64,000 nt of DNA from Natronospirillum sp965602035 (lineage in GTDB: Bacteria; Pseudomonadota; Gammaproteobacteria; Pseudomonadales; Natronospirillaceae), in NCBI GenBank assembly GCA_965602035.1, contig OZ271919.1, positions 2,728,001 through 2,792,000 of the forward strand, written 5' to 3'. Below, piece after piece: positions 32,899 through 42,519 of the stretch; positions within the stretch are counted from its first letter, which is position 1; every line of letters begins with the position of its first letter. Under the pieces are notes generated by a model, which worked only from the letters and a program-made list of their open reading frames with translations, was not told the DNA's origin and did no database searches. The translations under genes and the position numbers were made by a program.

Positions 32899-34380
32899 TC
32901 AGGCATTTTCTGAATCGTTCTGATCGGTTGATTTCAGGTCGTTCAGGCTTTCATCCAGGCTTTCCCCAAGCTGTTCACCCAGCCGCTTCAGGCTGGGCCA
33001 CTGCACTGCCATGCCCAGAATCGCGTCGGTAACCTGATTCACCGGCGCTGAGTTCTGGCTTCCGTCACTGCCCGAGGGCGTCAGGCCAGTGATCTGGTGA
33101 ATCCGGATCGAGTCAATTTTCTCAGCCGGCTTGACCATCTCGCCCACCACATGCGGTAAGGCAGCCAACCGCGCTTGTTCACGCTTCCACCGAAGCACGC
33201 CGTCGGTCATCTGGTTGTCGGCGTCCACCATGGCGCGGTGACCCGCCGCCTCCGCCAGTCGCTCGGCCTGCAGGGCCCGGGCAGCGATCTCACGGCGGTG
33301 GGCATCCTGTTCTGCTTCCAGCGCCGCAATCCGGTTGGCGCGCTCGGCATCGGATACCGCACGTGCGGTGTCAGACTCTGCCTGTGCCGTAATGGCTTTG
33401 GCTTCAATGCCCGCGCGCTCAATGCGGGCACGGCTTTCATCCATAACGGTTTTGTGCTCTTCCAGTTGGCGCTGCTGCTCAAGACGCATCAGTTCGAGGT
33501 CATGCTGCACCCGCGCTGCTTCGATTTTCTCCTCCATGCTGAGCTGGCTGGCAGCAATGGCATGTTCGCTTTCAGCTTTCTGTGCAGCGATATCGGCTAA
33601 CTGGCGTGCTTTCAGTTGCTCTACCCGCTGCGTATGCTGGATCCTCGCCTGCTCTTCCTCCAGGTCTATTTCCAGACGGCGCTTGGTCAGCGTCAACTGG
33701 GAGTTCCGGACCGCCATTTCTGCATCCGCATCGATGTCGGCTCGTTCCTTACGAGCCCGCGCAATGAGCTCTGACAGTTTGCGCATACCTGCGGCGTTGA
33801 AGGCGTTGTTGTCATCCAGCTCGTCGAAGGACGTCTGGTCCATGTCAGTCAACGAGACGCTGTCAAGCGTCAGACCATTGCTCTCCAGCGGGGCCTGCAG
33901 GCTGTCCCGGACTTGTTGTACGAAATCGCCGCGCCGCTCATGCAATTCATCCAGCGTGAACCGGGCGGCGGTTGAGCGCAGCGCGTCAACCAGTTTGCCG
34001 TCGATCAGGTCACGCAGGCGTCCGGCATCGAAGGTGCGGCTACCGAGAGTCTGCGCGGCGCGGGACACGGCGTCTTCGGTTGCGGTAACGGACACATAGA
34101 ACTCCGCACCGACATCGACGCGGAGCCGGTCGCTGGTGATCAGCGAGCCACTGCCCGAACGTTTTACTTCCAGGCGCAAGGTCTGCATGTTGACGCGGGC
34201 CACATGATTAAACCAGGGCAGAGCCAGAACGCCGCCGTCCAGAGCTACCTTACGCCCGCCGAGGCCGGTGCGAACCAGTGCCGTTTCCCGGTCGCCGCGT
34301 TGGTAGAAATGAGCCAGTACGGCAATAACAATGGCCAGACCAATAAGGCCGGCGATCAACCAGAAAAGCGCATCAGCCAT
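32899..34380 (-). CDS. SPFH/flotillin-like membrane-anchored protein
   Basis: A 493-residue protein with one N-terminal TM helix (ALFWLIAGLIGLAIVIAVLA), then an SPFH (band-7) domain about residues 35-195 with NMQTLRLEVKR and RLRVDVGAEFYVSV, and a long Ala/Glu/Arg-rich coiled coil about 195-400. This matches YqiK/flotillin-type scaffolds that assemble in membrane microdomains. It lies 56 bp past the end of the aldehyde dehydrogenase gene on the same strand and may belong to the Liv operon. The NfeD partner often found beside such genes is not present. Confidence 0.87.
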   Translation of the reverse strand: MADALFWLIAGLIGLAIVIAVLAHFYQRGDRETALVRTGLGGRKVALDGGVLALPWFNHVARVNMQTLRLEVKRSGSGSLITSDRLRVDVGAEFYVSVTATEDAVSRAAQTLGSRTFDAGRLRDLIDGKLVDALRSTAARFTLDELHERRGDFVQQVRDSLQAPLESNGLTLDSVSLTDMDQTSFDELDDNNAFNAAGMRKLSELIARARKERADIDADAEMAVRNSQLTLTKRRLEIDLEEEQARIQHTQRVEQLKARQLADIAAQKAESEHAIAASQLSMEEKIEAARVQHDLELMRLEQQRQLEEHKTVMDESRARIERAGIEAKAITAQAESDTARAVSDAERANRIAALEAEQDAHRREIAARALQAERLAEAAGHRAMVDADNQMTDGVLRWKREQARLAALPHVVGEMVKPAEKIDSIRIHQITGLTPSGSDGSQNSAPVNQVTDAILGMAVQWPSLKRLGEQLGESLDESLNDLKSTDQNDSENA

Positions 34381-34436
34381 GGTGTTTCTCCCGAATCGTT
34401 GTTGTTTGTCTCATATTCATTGTGGAATCACCCCGG

Positions 34437-35891
34437 TCAAAAAACGGGCGGGAATGGCCGGCCGCCGCGGTCGAGGGTAATCCAGCGTGTCTGTGAGAAA
34501 GTCTCGAGCGACCAGCGGCCTCCGTGATTGCCCAGGCCGGACGCCTTGGTGCCACCGAATGGAATATGGGGTTCGTCGTTCACAGAGCTGCAATTCACAT
34601 GGCAGGAACCGGTCTCCAGACGCCGTGCCATGGCCAGGGCCCGTTCCTCGTCGGCTGAAATAATGCCGGACGAAAGACCGTATTCGGTATCATTGGCAAT
34701 GCGAACCGCCTCTTCGTCGGTGCTGAACGGAATAACCGGTACCACGGGGCCGAAGGTTTCGTCCTGATACACCGTCATGTCGCTGGTCACGTCAGACAGA
34801 ATGGTGGGTTCAACGAATCGCCCGTGTACACGCCCGCCGAGGTGAACTTTGGCCCCTTTGGCAACGGCGTCGTCAATCTGTGCTTTTACCCGTGCCGCCT
34901 GGCGGTCATTGATGAGCGGACCGATGACGGCATCCGGATCGGCAGTGTCGCCCATTTTGAGCCGGGCGGCGCGTTCCACGAATCGGCGCAGAAAATCGTC
35001 ATAAATGGATTCGTGCACGAGCACTTTTTCAACCGACATGCAGATCTGGCCCTGGTGCATAAAGCTGCCAAAGTTCGCCGCCCCCAGCGCGCGTTCCATG
35101 TCGGCATCAGCACGGACGATCAGCGAGTCCTTGCCACCCAGCTCAACACACGCTTTCTTGAGGTGAGCGCCGGCCTTGGCGGCAATGGACCGGCCAACCG
35201 GTGTGGAGCCGGTGAAGGATATGCCTTTGACGTACGGGTTTTCGATCAGTTCATCACCGACGCTCTGTACGGACTGGCGCGAGCAGGTAATGACGTTCAG
35301 TACACCGTCGGGCACTCCGGCCTCTTCAAACAGCTCGGCGAACATGAGGCCACCAACGTAGGGCGTATCTTCTGATGGTTTGAGTACAATGGTATTACCG
35401 AACGCACAGGGAAATGCGAGGCCCCGTGATGTCAGTATCAGCGGCATATTCCAGGGGCTGATGACGCTCACCACGCCCATTGGCTGACGTATGGCCATAC
35501 TCACTTTCTGATGCTCTGAGGGGAGAATCTCGCCGATGGCGGCGTAATTGAGCGCGGCAGCGGCGCGGAACACACCCGCGGTGTAACCCACCTCAAACAT
35601 ACCTTTGCCGAACCAGCCGCCTCCTTCCTGCTGTACGGCTTTAACAATGTCCGGCCGGCGCTTCTCGAACAATTCCGCCACTTTCAGCATGTGCGCGGAC
35701 CGTTCCGTGTACGGGCGCTCCGACCAGTCATGGAATGCATTCTGTGCAGATTTGATGGCGGCCCGCGTTTCGGTTACCCCGGAGTCCGGTGCCTGCGCCC
35801 AGACGCTGCCATCCGACGGATTGATGTCGTCAAAGGTGCGGTCTGTGGGCTGCCATTCACCACCAATAAAATTGCCTTTCAATGGAAACAT
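34437..35891 (-). CDS. Aldehyde dehydrogenase, NAD(P)+ (aryl/benzaldehyde type)
   Basis: A 484-residue ALDH with Glu250 (VELGGKDS) and catalytic Cys284 (QGQICMS) both in place, plus the ISPWNMPL and FTGSTPVG cofactor segments. It resembles salicylaldehyde/vanillin/benzaldehyde-type dehydrogenases. ATG 35891 is the natural start; an in-frame ATG 195 bp upstream lies inside livF and gives a non-homologous extension. It begins just 2 bp after the livF stop codon, so it is cotranscribed with the Liv-type ABC transporter, which suggests that it oxidises something made from the imported solute. Confidence 0.92.
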   Translation of the reverse strand: MFPLKGNFIGGEWQPTDRTFDDINPSDGSVWAQAPDSGVTETRAAIKSAQNAFHDWSERPYTERSAHMLKVAELFEKRRPDIVKAVQQEGGGWFGKGMFEVGYTAGVFRAAAALNYAAIGEILPSEHQKVSMAIRQPMGVVSVISPWNMPLILTSRGLAFPCAFGNTIVLKPSEDTPYVGGLMFAELFEEAGVPDGVLNVITCSRQSVQSVGDELIENPYVKGISFTGSTPVGRSIAAKAGAHLKKACVELGGKDSLIVRADADMERALGAANFGSFMHQGQICMSVEKVLVHESIYDDFLRRFVERAARLKMGDTADPDAVIGPLINDRQAARVKAQIDDAVAKGAKVHLGGRVHGRFVEPTILSDVTSDMTVYQDETFGPVVPVIPFSTDEEAVRIANDTEYGLSSGIISADEERALAMARRLETGSCHVNCSSVNDEPHIPFGGTKASGLGNHGGRWSLETFSQTRWITLDRGGRPFPPVF

Positions 35892-35893
35892 GG

Positions 35894-36970
35894 TTAGTGC
35901 CCCTGATTCTGATGGGTCGTCGACCGCCGGGAACCGGACTGGGCGCGTGCTGACTGCTCGAATCGAGCCAGCATGTCTTCCAGTGCGCCCTGGCGGGCTG
36001 GTGATTGGGTGCTGTCTGTCGTGGAGCGACCGATTTCGCCGGTCTGCCACGTTTCGCGCTGCCGGGTTTCTGCGGTTCGTATCCATTCGGCGATGCTACC
36101 GCCAGCCAGTTCATCGGCACTGTGCTGCACCGGTGGTCGAGTCGGGCCGGGCCGACGGGTTGAAGCCCTGAGGTCAGCGTCTGGTGCGGGCGAGCTGACA
36201 GGCTTTTCCCGCCCGGCGTCCGATATTGGGGCTGAGTTGTCGCCGGCGGCACCCCCGAGGTAGGCTTGGTGCACGGCCGGGTCATTCAACAGGTTCCGGG
36301 CTGTGTCCTCGGCCGTAATCCGACCGGTTTCAATCAGGTAGCCCCGGTCCGCAATGCCGAGACTCTGCCGTGCGTTCTGTTCCACCAGCAATATGCCGAG
36401 GCCGGTCTCGCGCACCGCGGTCAACGTCTTGAACACCTCACTGGCGAGCAACGGAGACAGGCCGAGCGAGGGCTCGTCGAGCATCAGAATCTCCGGGTTG
36501 GACATCATGGCCCGACCAATGGCCACCATTTGTTGTTCACCACCACTCATGGTTCGGGCAATCTGCCGTCGCCGCTCGACGAGTTTGGGGAACAACTGGT
36601 AAACAAGGTCGCGTTGCCGGGATTCATGTTCCCGTGCGTGCGGAGCGTGCGCGCCGAGAGTGAGATTTTCATCGACGGTCAGATCTCCGAATATACCGCG
36701 ACCCTCCGGCACCATGGCGAGCCCGGCGCTGACCACCTGATGAGCCTTGAAGCCGGAAATGGCACGGCCGTTCAGCGTGATGGACCCGCTCTGTCGTGGC
36801 ACCAGGCCGGCGATGGTGCCCAGCAGAGACGACTTGCCTGCACCGTTTGCACCGAGAATCACCGTGATTTCACCGGGCGCGACGGTCAGCGATACATTGT
36901 CCAGCGCCTGATGTTTGCCATAGGCCACGCTGACATTGGAGACCTGCAGTCCCTGGTTACGCTCCGGCAT
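35894..36970 (-). CDS. livF: Branched-chain amino-acid-type ABC transporter ATPase LivF with long C-terminal extension
   Basis: A 358-residue ATPase. The first ~235 residues are a normal LivF: Walker A GANGAGKSS, signature MSGGEQQM, Walker B ILMLDEPS and the usual switch His region (VEQNARQSL). The last ~120 residues are an extra tail rich in Pro, Ser, Thr, Arg and Gln, with one helical stretch GALEDMLARFEQSARAQ. No frameshift or known domain is obvious. It overlaps livG by 14 bp and is followed by the aldehyde dehydrogenase after 2 bp. Confidence 0.9.
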   Translation of the reverse strand: MPERNQGLQVSNVSVAYGKHQALDNVSLTVAPGEITVILGANGAGKSSLLGTIAGLVPRQSGSITLNGRAISGFKAHQVVSAGLAMVPEGRGIFGDLTVDENLTLGAHAPHAREHESRQRDLVYQLFPKLVERRRQIARTMSGGEQQMVAIGRAMMSNPEILMLDEPSLGLSPLLASEVFKTLTAVRETGLGILLVEQNARQSLGIADRGYLIETGRITAEDTARNLLNDPAVHQAYLGGAAGDNSAPISDAGREKPVSSPAPDADLRASTRRPGPTRPPVQHSADELAGGSIAEWIRTAETRQRETWQTGEIGRSTTDSTQSPARQGALEDMLARFEQSARAQSGSRRSTTHQNQGH

Positions 36971-37697
36971 AGTCTTCTCCTAGGTAAGCTTCAATAACCG
37001 CCGGATCAGCCAGTACTTCGCCCGGTGATCCCTCAGCTATCTTGCGCCCCGTGCTCATGACGACACAGCGGTCACAGAGGCTGCGAATGGCGTCCATCAC
37101 ATGCTCCACCATAATGATGGTGCGGCCTTCGTCCCGCAGTGAACGGATAAGTTCGATACCCGTTTTCAACTCTGTGGGGTTGAGCCCGGCCAGCCACTCG
37201 TCGAGCAGGATTACGCGAGGGTTCGCCGCCAGAGCCCGGGCCAGCTCGACCCGCTTCTGGTCAATGTAGGTCAGGTTGGCGGTTAATTGCCCGGCAAGGT
37301 GAGCAATACCTACACGCTCCAGTTGCCGCTCTGCATAGACCCTCAGGGCCTGCCCCCACAACCGCTTGTGGCCGAAAGTCGCACCGGCCATAACATTTTC
37401 GCGTACTGTCATGGCATCGATCACACGCACCAACTGAAAGGTGCGGGCCACACCGGCTCGGGCAATCTTCCGGGGCGGCAGCTCACTGAGCAGTCGGTCG
37501 CCCATCATGATGTACCCACCCGTGAGCGGCAGTGCGCCGGAGATCAGGTTCATCATCGTGGTTTTTCCCGACCCATTGGGGCCGATAAGGCCCAGCAGCT
37601 CCTGATCGTGTACATCGAAACTCATCTCATTGACGGCGGTGAGACCGCCAAATCGTTTGGTGGCCTGCCGTATCTCCAGAAGCACTGTCTTATCCAC
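36957..37697 (-). CDS. livG: Branched-chain amino-acid-type ABC transporter ATPase LivG
   Basis: A 246-residue ATPase with Walker A GPNGSGKTT and the LivG insert between Walker A and the signature. The signature reads LTYIDQKRVELARAL where LivG proteins usually have LSYGQQRRLEIARAL. The Walker B region reads LLDEWLAGLNPTE where the usual form is LDEPAAGMNP. The start is placed at GTG 37697, which overlaps the livM stop by 8 bp and follows a GGGAG site; longer in-frame starts at 37721 and 37751 exist. It is coupled to livM and livF. Confidence 0.87.
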   Translation of the reverse strand: MDKTVLLEIRQATKRFGGLTAVNEMSFDVHDQELLGLIGPNGSGKTTMMNLISGALPLTGGYIMMGDRLLSELPPRKIARAGVARTFQLVRVIDAMTVRENVMAGATFGHKRLWGQALRVYAERQLERVGIAHLAGQLTANLTYIDQKRVELARALAANPRVILLDEWLAGLNPTELKTGIELIRSLRDEGRTIIMVEHVMDAIRSLCDRCVVMSTGRKIAEGSPGEVLADPAVIEAYLGEDYAGA

Positions 37698-38637
37698 CGT
37701 GCATCTCCCTGTTTCTGGCATCGAGTCGACCTTTCCAGCCTTCGATGACACCGGCGATTCCGTGCGGGATGAAGAACACCACCGCGAGAAACGCCAGGCC
37801 GATCAACAGGTTGGTCTGTTCGGGGAAATTGGAAGCGATGAATTCCCACACAATGGCGAAAGGAATGGCACCGACCAGCGGTCCCCAGAGTCGGTGTATG
37901 CCGCCCAACAGCGCCATTATGGCGACCATGAAAGACAATTGGGGGTTGAACGCTATGGACGGCTCAATGTAGACAAACCGTGGTGCCAGAATGGCGCCGA
38001 CCATTGCGGCGACCGTACCCGATACCATAAACAGGGCAATTTTTGCGCCTGCGACGTTGATACCGCTGTGTCTGGCGACGGTTTCATCGCCCCCGATAAT
38101 CCGGATGGCAAAGCCCAGGCGTGAGCGCTGAATCAGCCAGCCGGCGATAAAAACGAGCAGTGTCAGGCCGAGCAGTTGCCAGTAGATATGTGTTTCGGTG
38201 AGGTCCGTGAACACATACTTGCCCCGGCTGGCACCGAAATTGTTCTGGTACCAGGTAAACAGTTGGCGGATCAGCTCAGCCAGTCCGAGGGTGAAAATAA
38301 CGAAGTACACACCCGAGAGGCGCAGGGTCGCCCACCCAACCAGGGCCGCAAGAATTGCCCCCAGCAACCCGGCAAGTACGATCAGTACCGGGTAGGGCAA
38401 TACCTCCAGACCCATCGCGAGGGTATAGGTGCCGACGCCATAGAAAGCCGCCGTTGCCAGGGAGATATACCCGGTTGGCCCGGAAAAAATTCCCCACGAG
38501 GTGGCAAGGGCTATGTACATGACCATAGGCACGGTCAGTGACAGCCAGGCACCGGCATTCGGCACTACCGGAAGCCAGGCTGCGATGAAAAATGCGACCA
38601 GTACCAATGCCCAGCGCCAGAGAGACGGGTTGATCAT
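37690..38637 (-). CDS. livM: Branched-chain amino-acid-type ABC transporter permease LivM
   Basis: A 315-residue membrane protein with about nine to ten hydrophobic segments and the LivM pattern LSGVYFVIFTLGLAELIR and GGDETVARHSGINV, the coupling segment near residue 180. It overlaps livH by 4 bp (ATGA) and livG by 8 bp. It forms the translocation pore with LivH. The solute is not readable from the permease; Liv-type systems also carry aromatic acids, urea and short-chain amides. Confidence 0.93.
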   Translation of the reverse strand: MINPSLWRWALVLVAFFIAAWLPVVPNAGAWLSLTVPMVMYIALATSWGIFSGPTGYISLATAAFYGVGTYTLAMGLEVLPYPVLIVLAGLLGAILAALVGWATLRLSGVYFVIFTLGLAELIRQLFTWYQNNFGASRGKYVFTDLTETHIYWQLLGLTLLVFIAGWLIQRSRLGFAIRIIGGDETVARHSGINVAGAKIALFMVSGTVAAMVGAILAPRFVYIEPSIAFNPQLSFMVAIMALLGGIHRLWGPLVGAIPFAIVWEFIASNFPEQTNLLIGLAFLAVVFFIPHGIAGVIEGWKGRLDARNREMHGG

Positions 38638-39500
38638 GACTGTGCCCTCCCGAACAGCCCCTGCGGGCGGAACAGCAGAATCAACAGGAACAGAATATAG
38701 GCGGCGGCCAGCGTCAGCCCTGGATCGACCAGTCGGGCGATGACGGTTTCAGTAATACCAAGCACCAGGGAGGCTACGATCGCGCCCCGAATGTCACCGA
38801 CACCACCCATGATCACGATAATCAGGGCTTTCATTGTGAATACGATGCCGATCGATGCATCGAAGGTCAGGAACGTGCTGAGCACCATGCCGCCCAGTGC
38901 CGCGATAGCGCCGCCCATGGCAAAGGCGAACGCGGACGTTCTTTCCACGTCGATGGCCACCAGGCTGGCGGCTTTCGGGTCGACTGAAATCGCCCGCATC
39001 GATAACCCCGAGCGGGTGTGGTTTAGCCAGACCCAGAGCGCCGCACACACCAGAACGGAAATGCCGAAGGCCAGAACCCGGTTCTGACCATAACGGGAGT
39101 CGAAGATTTCGACCGGCACCGAAAGAAAACGGTAATTGAAAAACTCGCCGCCGAAGATCCAGAGGAAAATGCCGACGAGGGTAAAACTGAGACCGAACGT
39201 GGCCAGAATACTGTCTACCTCCAGTTGCCCGCGGCTGTGGGCGCGACGAACCAGCGGCAACAGTACGTATCGGTAAATAAGCCAGTTGGCACCAAACGCC
39301 AGTGGCACCACCAGGAACAAAGACAGGTAGGGGTTCAGCGCCTGCGCGGTGGCGAACCAGAAGGCACCGAATGCGCCGGCCACCAGGATTTCGCCGACCG
39401 CAAGGTTCATGATGCGCGAAACCCCGTACTGCAGCGACAGTCCGACGGCGATGATGGCGTAGACACCGCCGAGAAATATGCCGGTGATGAATATCTGCAT
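38634..39500 (-). CDS. livH: Branched-chain amino-acid-type ABC transporter permease LivH
   Basis: A 288-residue membrane protein, about eight TM helices, starting with the LivH motif GIFLGGVYAIIAVGLSLQYGVSRIMNLAVGE in the first two helices. The coupling segment contains RAISVDPKAASLVAIDV, near residue 165, and the FDASIGIVFTMKALIIVIMGG block is also standard. The gene is separated from the binding-protein gene by 107 bp and overlaps livM by 4 bp. Confidence 0.93.
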   Translation of the reverse strand: MQIFITGIFLGGVYAIIAVGLSLQYGVSRIMNLAVGEILVAGAFGAFWFATAQALNPYLSLFLVVPLAFGANWLIYRYVLLPLVRRAHSRGQLEVDSILATFGLSFTLVGIFLWIFGGEFFNYRFLSVPVEIFDSRYGQNRVLAFGISVLVCAALWVWLNHTRSGLSMRAISVDPKAASLVAIDVERTSAFAFAMGGAIAALGGMVLSTFLTFDASIGIVFTMKALIIVIMGGVGDIRGAIVASLVLGITETVIARLVDPGLTLAAAYILFLLILLFRPQGLFGRAQS

Positions 39501-39607
39501 GACAGAACGTCCCCGTTTACCATGGCGGATCGGCCACAGTGATTGCTTTCAGCCCGGTTCAGAATGCCCGGGTACGGCATGGTCGCGCGTACCCGGGTAA
39601 CCCCTTG

Positions 39608-40807
39608 TCAGTCGATCGGATCCGCTTCACCGGCCATGCCCTGAGTGGAGCCGAGACCGTAGAATGACCCGTCCTGCCATTGCCCGACAGTCCAGTAATT
39701 CTCGATCTGCTGGTTCTCGAAATCCCACTCACCCATCACAGTGTCGAACGTATTGTTCTTCACGTAATCAATGATGTCGTCGTGATCCAGACCAACGGCA
39801 GCCACGGCCTGTTCCATTACCTGCAGTGAGGAGTACATGACGGCACTGGCCCAGTAGTCCGGCTCGGCATCGGTCACTGCCATGTGGCGCTCGCGATAAT
39901 CAACAAACGCCGGATCTTCCGGGTTCACCCCGCCGGTACCGAACACGCCGTTGATGCTGTCACCGAAGCGGTTGCGGTAAGCCGGAAACGCTGTGGCAAC
40001 AGCGGTGTAGAACAGGTCAACCTGTTCGTCCAGCCCGGAGAGCTGCGCCTGTTCGGTCAGTGCGAACGTGTCCGGTGGGTAGGAGAACGCCACGAAGGAG
40101 TCCGGGTCAGCATCCATGGCCGAGTTGATGATCGGCGACACATCCTGAATGGTCGGTGGGTAGGAGGTCTCATAGACAATGTCAAAGCCGGCGTCCTCAA
40201 ATACGGTGCGCGCCGCGTTCATGAGTTCGATGCCGAATGCGTCACCGACATTCACCAGCGCCAGCCGGTCACCCAGTTCCCCGTTATCCTTCATGTCAGC
40301 CGCCAGGCGTGCGATGCCCTGTGCAATGGGCGTTGTCGCCCCCAGCGTGAAGAACACACCGTCGTAGCGGCTGGTGAGCGCGTCGGTCTGGTCGGTAATC
40401 GCGGTGACGTTGATCATGGGGTAGCCCAGCCGATCAAAGATTGGCGCAGCCGCCAACGCCATACCGGTGCCATAGGGCGGAATGATCAGGTCAGCGTCGT
40501 CACTGTTTGCCAGACGCTGCACCGCGCGGATGGTTTCCGACGGATCGGTCCGGTCATCGTATTCAATAATCTCGACCGGACGGCGGCTGCCATCGGGCAT
40601 TTCAAGGCCGCCACGCTCGTTCACATCGTGTGCCCACAACTGGACATTGGGCCAGTATGTGACCGCGGCGCCGCCGGCAAGCGGACCGGTTTTCGGCGCA
40701 ACCGCACCGATCGTTACCGGGTGCGAGTCGGCGAGCGCCATACCCGCAGACAGTGTGCCGGCCAGTACACCGGCGGTCAGTGTTTTCAGTAACAGTCTGG
40801 TTTGCAT
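39608..40807 (-). CDS. Liv-type ABC transporter substrate-binding protein
   Basis: A 399-residue periplasmic binding protein of the LivJ/LivK (Peripla_BP_6) type. The signal peptide is LLLKTLTAGVLAGTLSAGMALA followed by DSH. The mature start PVTIGAVAPKTGPLAGGAA is the usual first strand. Start 40807 is preceded by AAAGGTGA; a longer in-frame start at 40873 lacks homology. In the middle, PPYGTGMALAAAPIFDRLGYPMI matches receptors for aromatic and other non-amino-acid ligands as well as amino acids, so the solute is open. It heads the Liv operon and comes directly after the aldehyde dehydrogenase gene (103-bp gap). Confidence 0.9.
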   Translation of the reverse strand: MQTRLLLKTLTAGVLAGTLSAGMALADSHPVTIGAVAPKTGPLAGGAAVTYWPNVQLWAHDVNERGGLEMPDGSRRPVEIIEYDDRTDPSETIRAVQRLANSDDADLIIPPYGTGMALAAAPIFDRLGYPMINVTAITDQTDALTSRYDGVFFTLGATTPIAQGIARLAADMKDNGELGDRLALVNVGDAFGIELMNAARTVFEDAGFDIVYETSYPPTIQDVSPIINSAMDADPDSFVAFSYPPDTFALTEQAQLSGLDEQVDLFYTAVATAFPAYRNRFGDSINGVFGTGGVNPEDPAFVDYRERHMAVTDAEPDYWASAVMYSSLQVMEQAVAAVGLDHDDIIDYVKNNTFDTVMGEWDFENQQIENYWTVGQWQDGSFYGLGSTQGMAGEADPID

Positions 40808-40910
40808 TATTATCACCTTTCTCATTGTTATCGGGCACGATCGGTGGTGCCGTTTCCTGATCAGGCAGCGCAATACGCCCTGCCACTTTGCTCTGTGTCC
40901 GGGTTCGCGC

Positions 40911-42362
40911 TCAGAACGGGTAATGTCGGGGGCCGGTCTGGCTGGTGATCCATCTCAGCTCCGTGAACTCATCCAGTGCCGCATTACTGCCGAAGCGGCC
41001 GTAGCCACTGTCCTTCACGCCACCGAACGGCATCTGTGCTTCGTCCTGCACAGTGGCGCTGTTGATGTGGCAGATGCCGCTTTCTATTCGGTCTGCGACT
41101 GCCATGGCACGGTTGATGTCCTGGCTGAATACCGCGGCCGATAACCCGTAGGCGCTGTCGTTGGCGATTCGTATCGCATCGTTTTCGTTCTGTGCCCGGA
41201 TAATGGACAGCACTGGCCCGAAGGATTCCTCGTTGTAGATCTGCATGGAGGACTTCACGTTGTCGATCAATGTGGCGTCCATCAGCACCGAATCGGCCGG
41301 TCCACCGGCGAGAATGTCAGCGCCCTTGCGCTGCGCATCGTTGATTAGTCGGTTGATGCGCTCCATGGCCGCTGTGTTGACCACACTGCCCAGAATCTCT
41401 CCTCCATGAGCGGGGTCGGCTGCCCGGATGCGGCGAACCTTGTTGGCCAACTCCGGGATAAGCGTGTCGGCAATACCGGGGGTAACAATCAACCGCTCTG
41501 TGGACATGCAGATCTGGCCCTGGTTCATATAGGCGCCGAACGCCGCCGCATTCACCGCCTCTTCCACATTGGCGTCGTCCAGAACCACCATTGGTGCTTT
41601 GCCGCCGAGTTCCAGCAGAGCCGGTTTCAGTTCCTGTGCACAGAGGTCCGCAATGATCCGGCCGACGCGGGTAGAACCGGTGAAATTCACTCGCCGAACG
41701 GCAGGGTGGCGGATGAGTGTTTTCACGATATCCGGAGCGTCGTCCGGCGCGTTGGTCACCATATTGATCACACCGGCGGGTGCCCCGGCTTCAATCAGTG
41801 ACTGGGCAATCAGTTCATGGGTTGCCGGGCAGATTTCTGATGCCTTGAATACCACCGTATTGCCGCAGGCCAGAGGCATGGCAATCGAACGGACGCCGAG
41901 AATGATGGGTGCGTTCCAGGGGGCGATACCAAGGACGACACCGACAGGCTGCCTGACGCCGAAGGCCCGCATGCCACTCACATTGGACGGGATGACGGTG
42001 CCCTGAACCTGCGTGGTCATACCCGCGGCTTCTTTCAGCATGGAGGCTGCCAGGTGCACGTTAAAGCCGCCCCACATCGGAGTTGCGCCCATTTCGGCAC
42101 AGACGCGTTGCGCGGCGGCGTCGGCCTTCGCCGACAGCCGATCCGCCGCGGCCAGCAGGATATCCCGACGATCGCCCGGTGCCATGCCCGACCATTCCGG
42201 GAAGGCTTCGGCCGCCGCGTCTGCTGCGGTATGGGCGTCTGCTTCCGTCGCCGCTGCGGCAACGGAAACCGGTTCCCCCGAAATCGGATTCCGGCACTCA
42301 TAAGTGCGGTCGTGCTGGGCCGGACGGGGCTGGTTGTTCACCAGCATCGAAACCTCATACAT
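40911..42362 (-). CDS. Aldehyde dehydrogenase (vanillin/salicylaldehyde dehydrogenase-like)
   Basis: A 483-residue ALDH with Glu (LELGGKAPM) and catalytic Cys (NQGQICMSTE) intact. The sequence WGGFNVHLAASMLKEAAGM and the GIAPWNAPIILG block resemble Vdh and salicylaldehyde dehydrogenases, which oxidise aromatic aldehydes to acids with NAD+. The start is uncertain among ATG 42347, 42362 and a longer upstream frame; GAGGAT precedes 42362. It diverges from the AraC-type regulator, and the paired TTGCAC direct repeats between the two genes suggest control by that regulator. Confidence 0.88.
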   Translation of the reverse strand: MYEVSMLVNNQPRPAQHDRTYECRNPISGEPVSVAAAATEADAHTAADAAAEAFPEWSGMAPGDRRDILLAAADRLSAKADAAAQRVCAEMGATPMWGGFNVHLAASMLKEAAGMTTQVQGTVIPSNVSGMRAFGVRQPVGVVLGIAPWNAPIILGVRSIAMPLACGNTVVFKASEICPATHELIAQSLIEAGAPAGVINMVTNAPDDAPDIVKTLIRHPAVRRVNFTGSTRVGRIIADLCAQELKPALLELGGKAPMVVLDDANVEEAVNAAAFGAYMNQGQICMSTERLIVTPGIADTLIPELANKVRRIRAADPAHGGEILGSVVNTAAMERINRLINDAQRKGADILAGGPADSVLMDATLIDNVKSSMQIYNEESFGPVLSIIRAQNENDAIRIANDSAYGLSAAVFSQDINRAMAVADRIESGICHINSATVQDEAQMPFGGVKDSGYGRFGSNAALDEFTELRWITSQTGPRHYPF

Positions 42363-42466
42363 GAGCCGATCCTCAACATTGTTGTTCGTTGTAGTGTGAT
42401 CGATGCGCATCTCAGTGCTGCCCGGTAACAATAATCCGAGCCTATGACTCTGAAAATACGCATTTG

Positions 42467-42493
42467 TTGCACATACGCGTTAAAATATTGCAC
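42467..42493. promoter_or_regulatory. Paired TTGCAC direct repeats, candidate AraC-type operator
   Basis: TTGCAC occurs at 42467-42472 and again at 42488-42493, exactly 21 bp (two helical turns) apart. Each is followed by a similar tail (ATACGCG and TAATGCG). Same-face direct repeats of this spacing are typical AraC/XylS binding sites. They lie between the divergent aldehyde dehydrogenase (start 42362) and the AraC-type regulator (start 42520). Confidence 0.6.
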
Positions 42494-42519
42494 TAATGCG
42501 CATAAAAACAGGCGAATAA

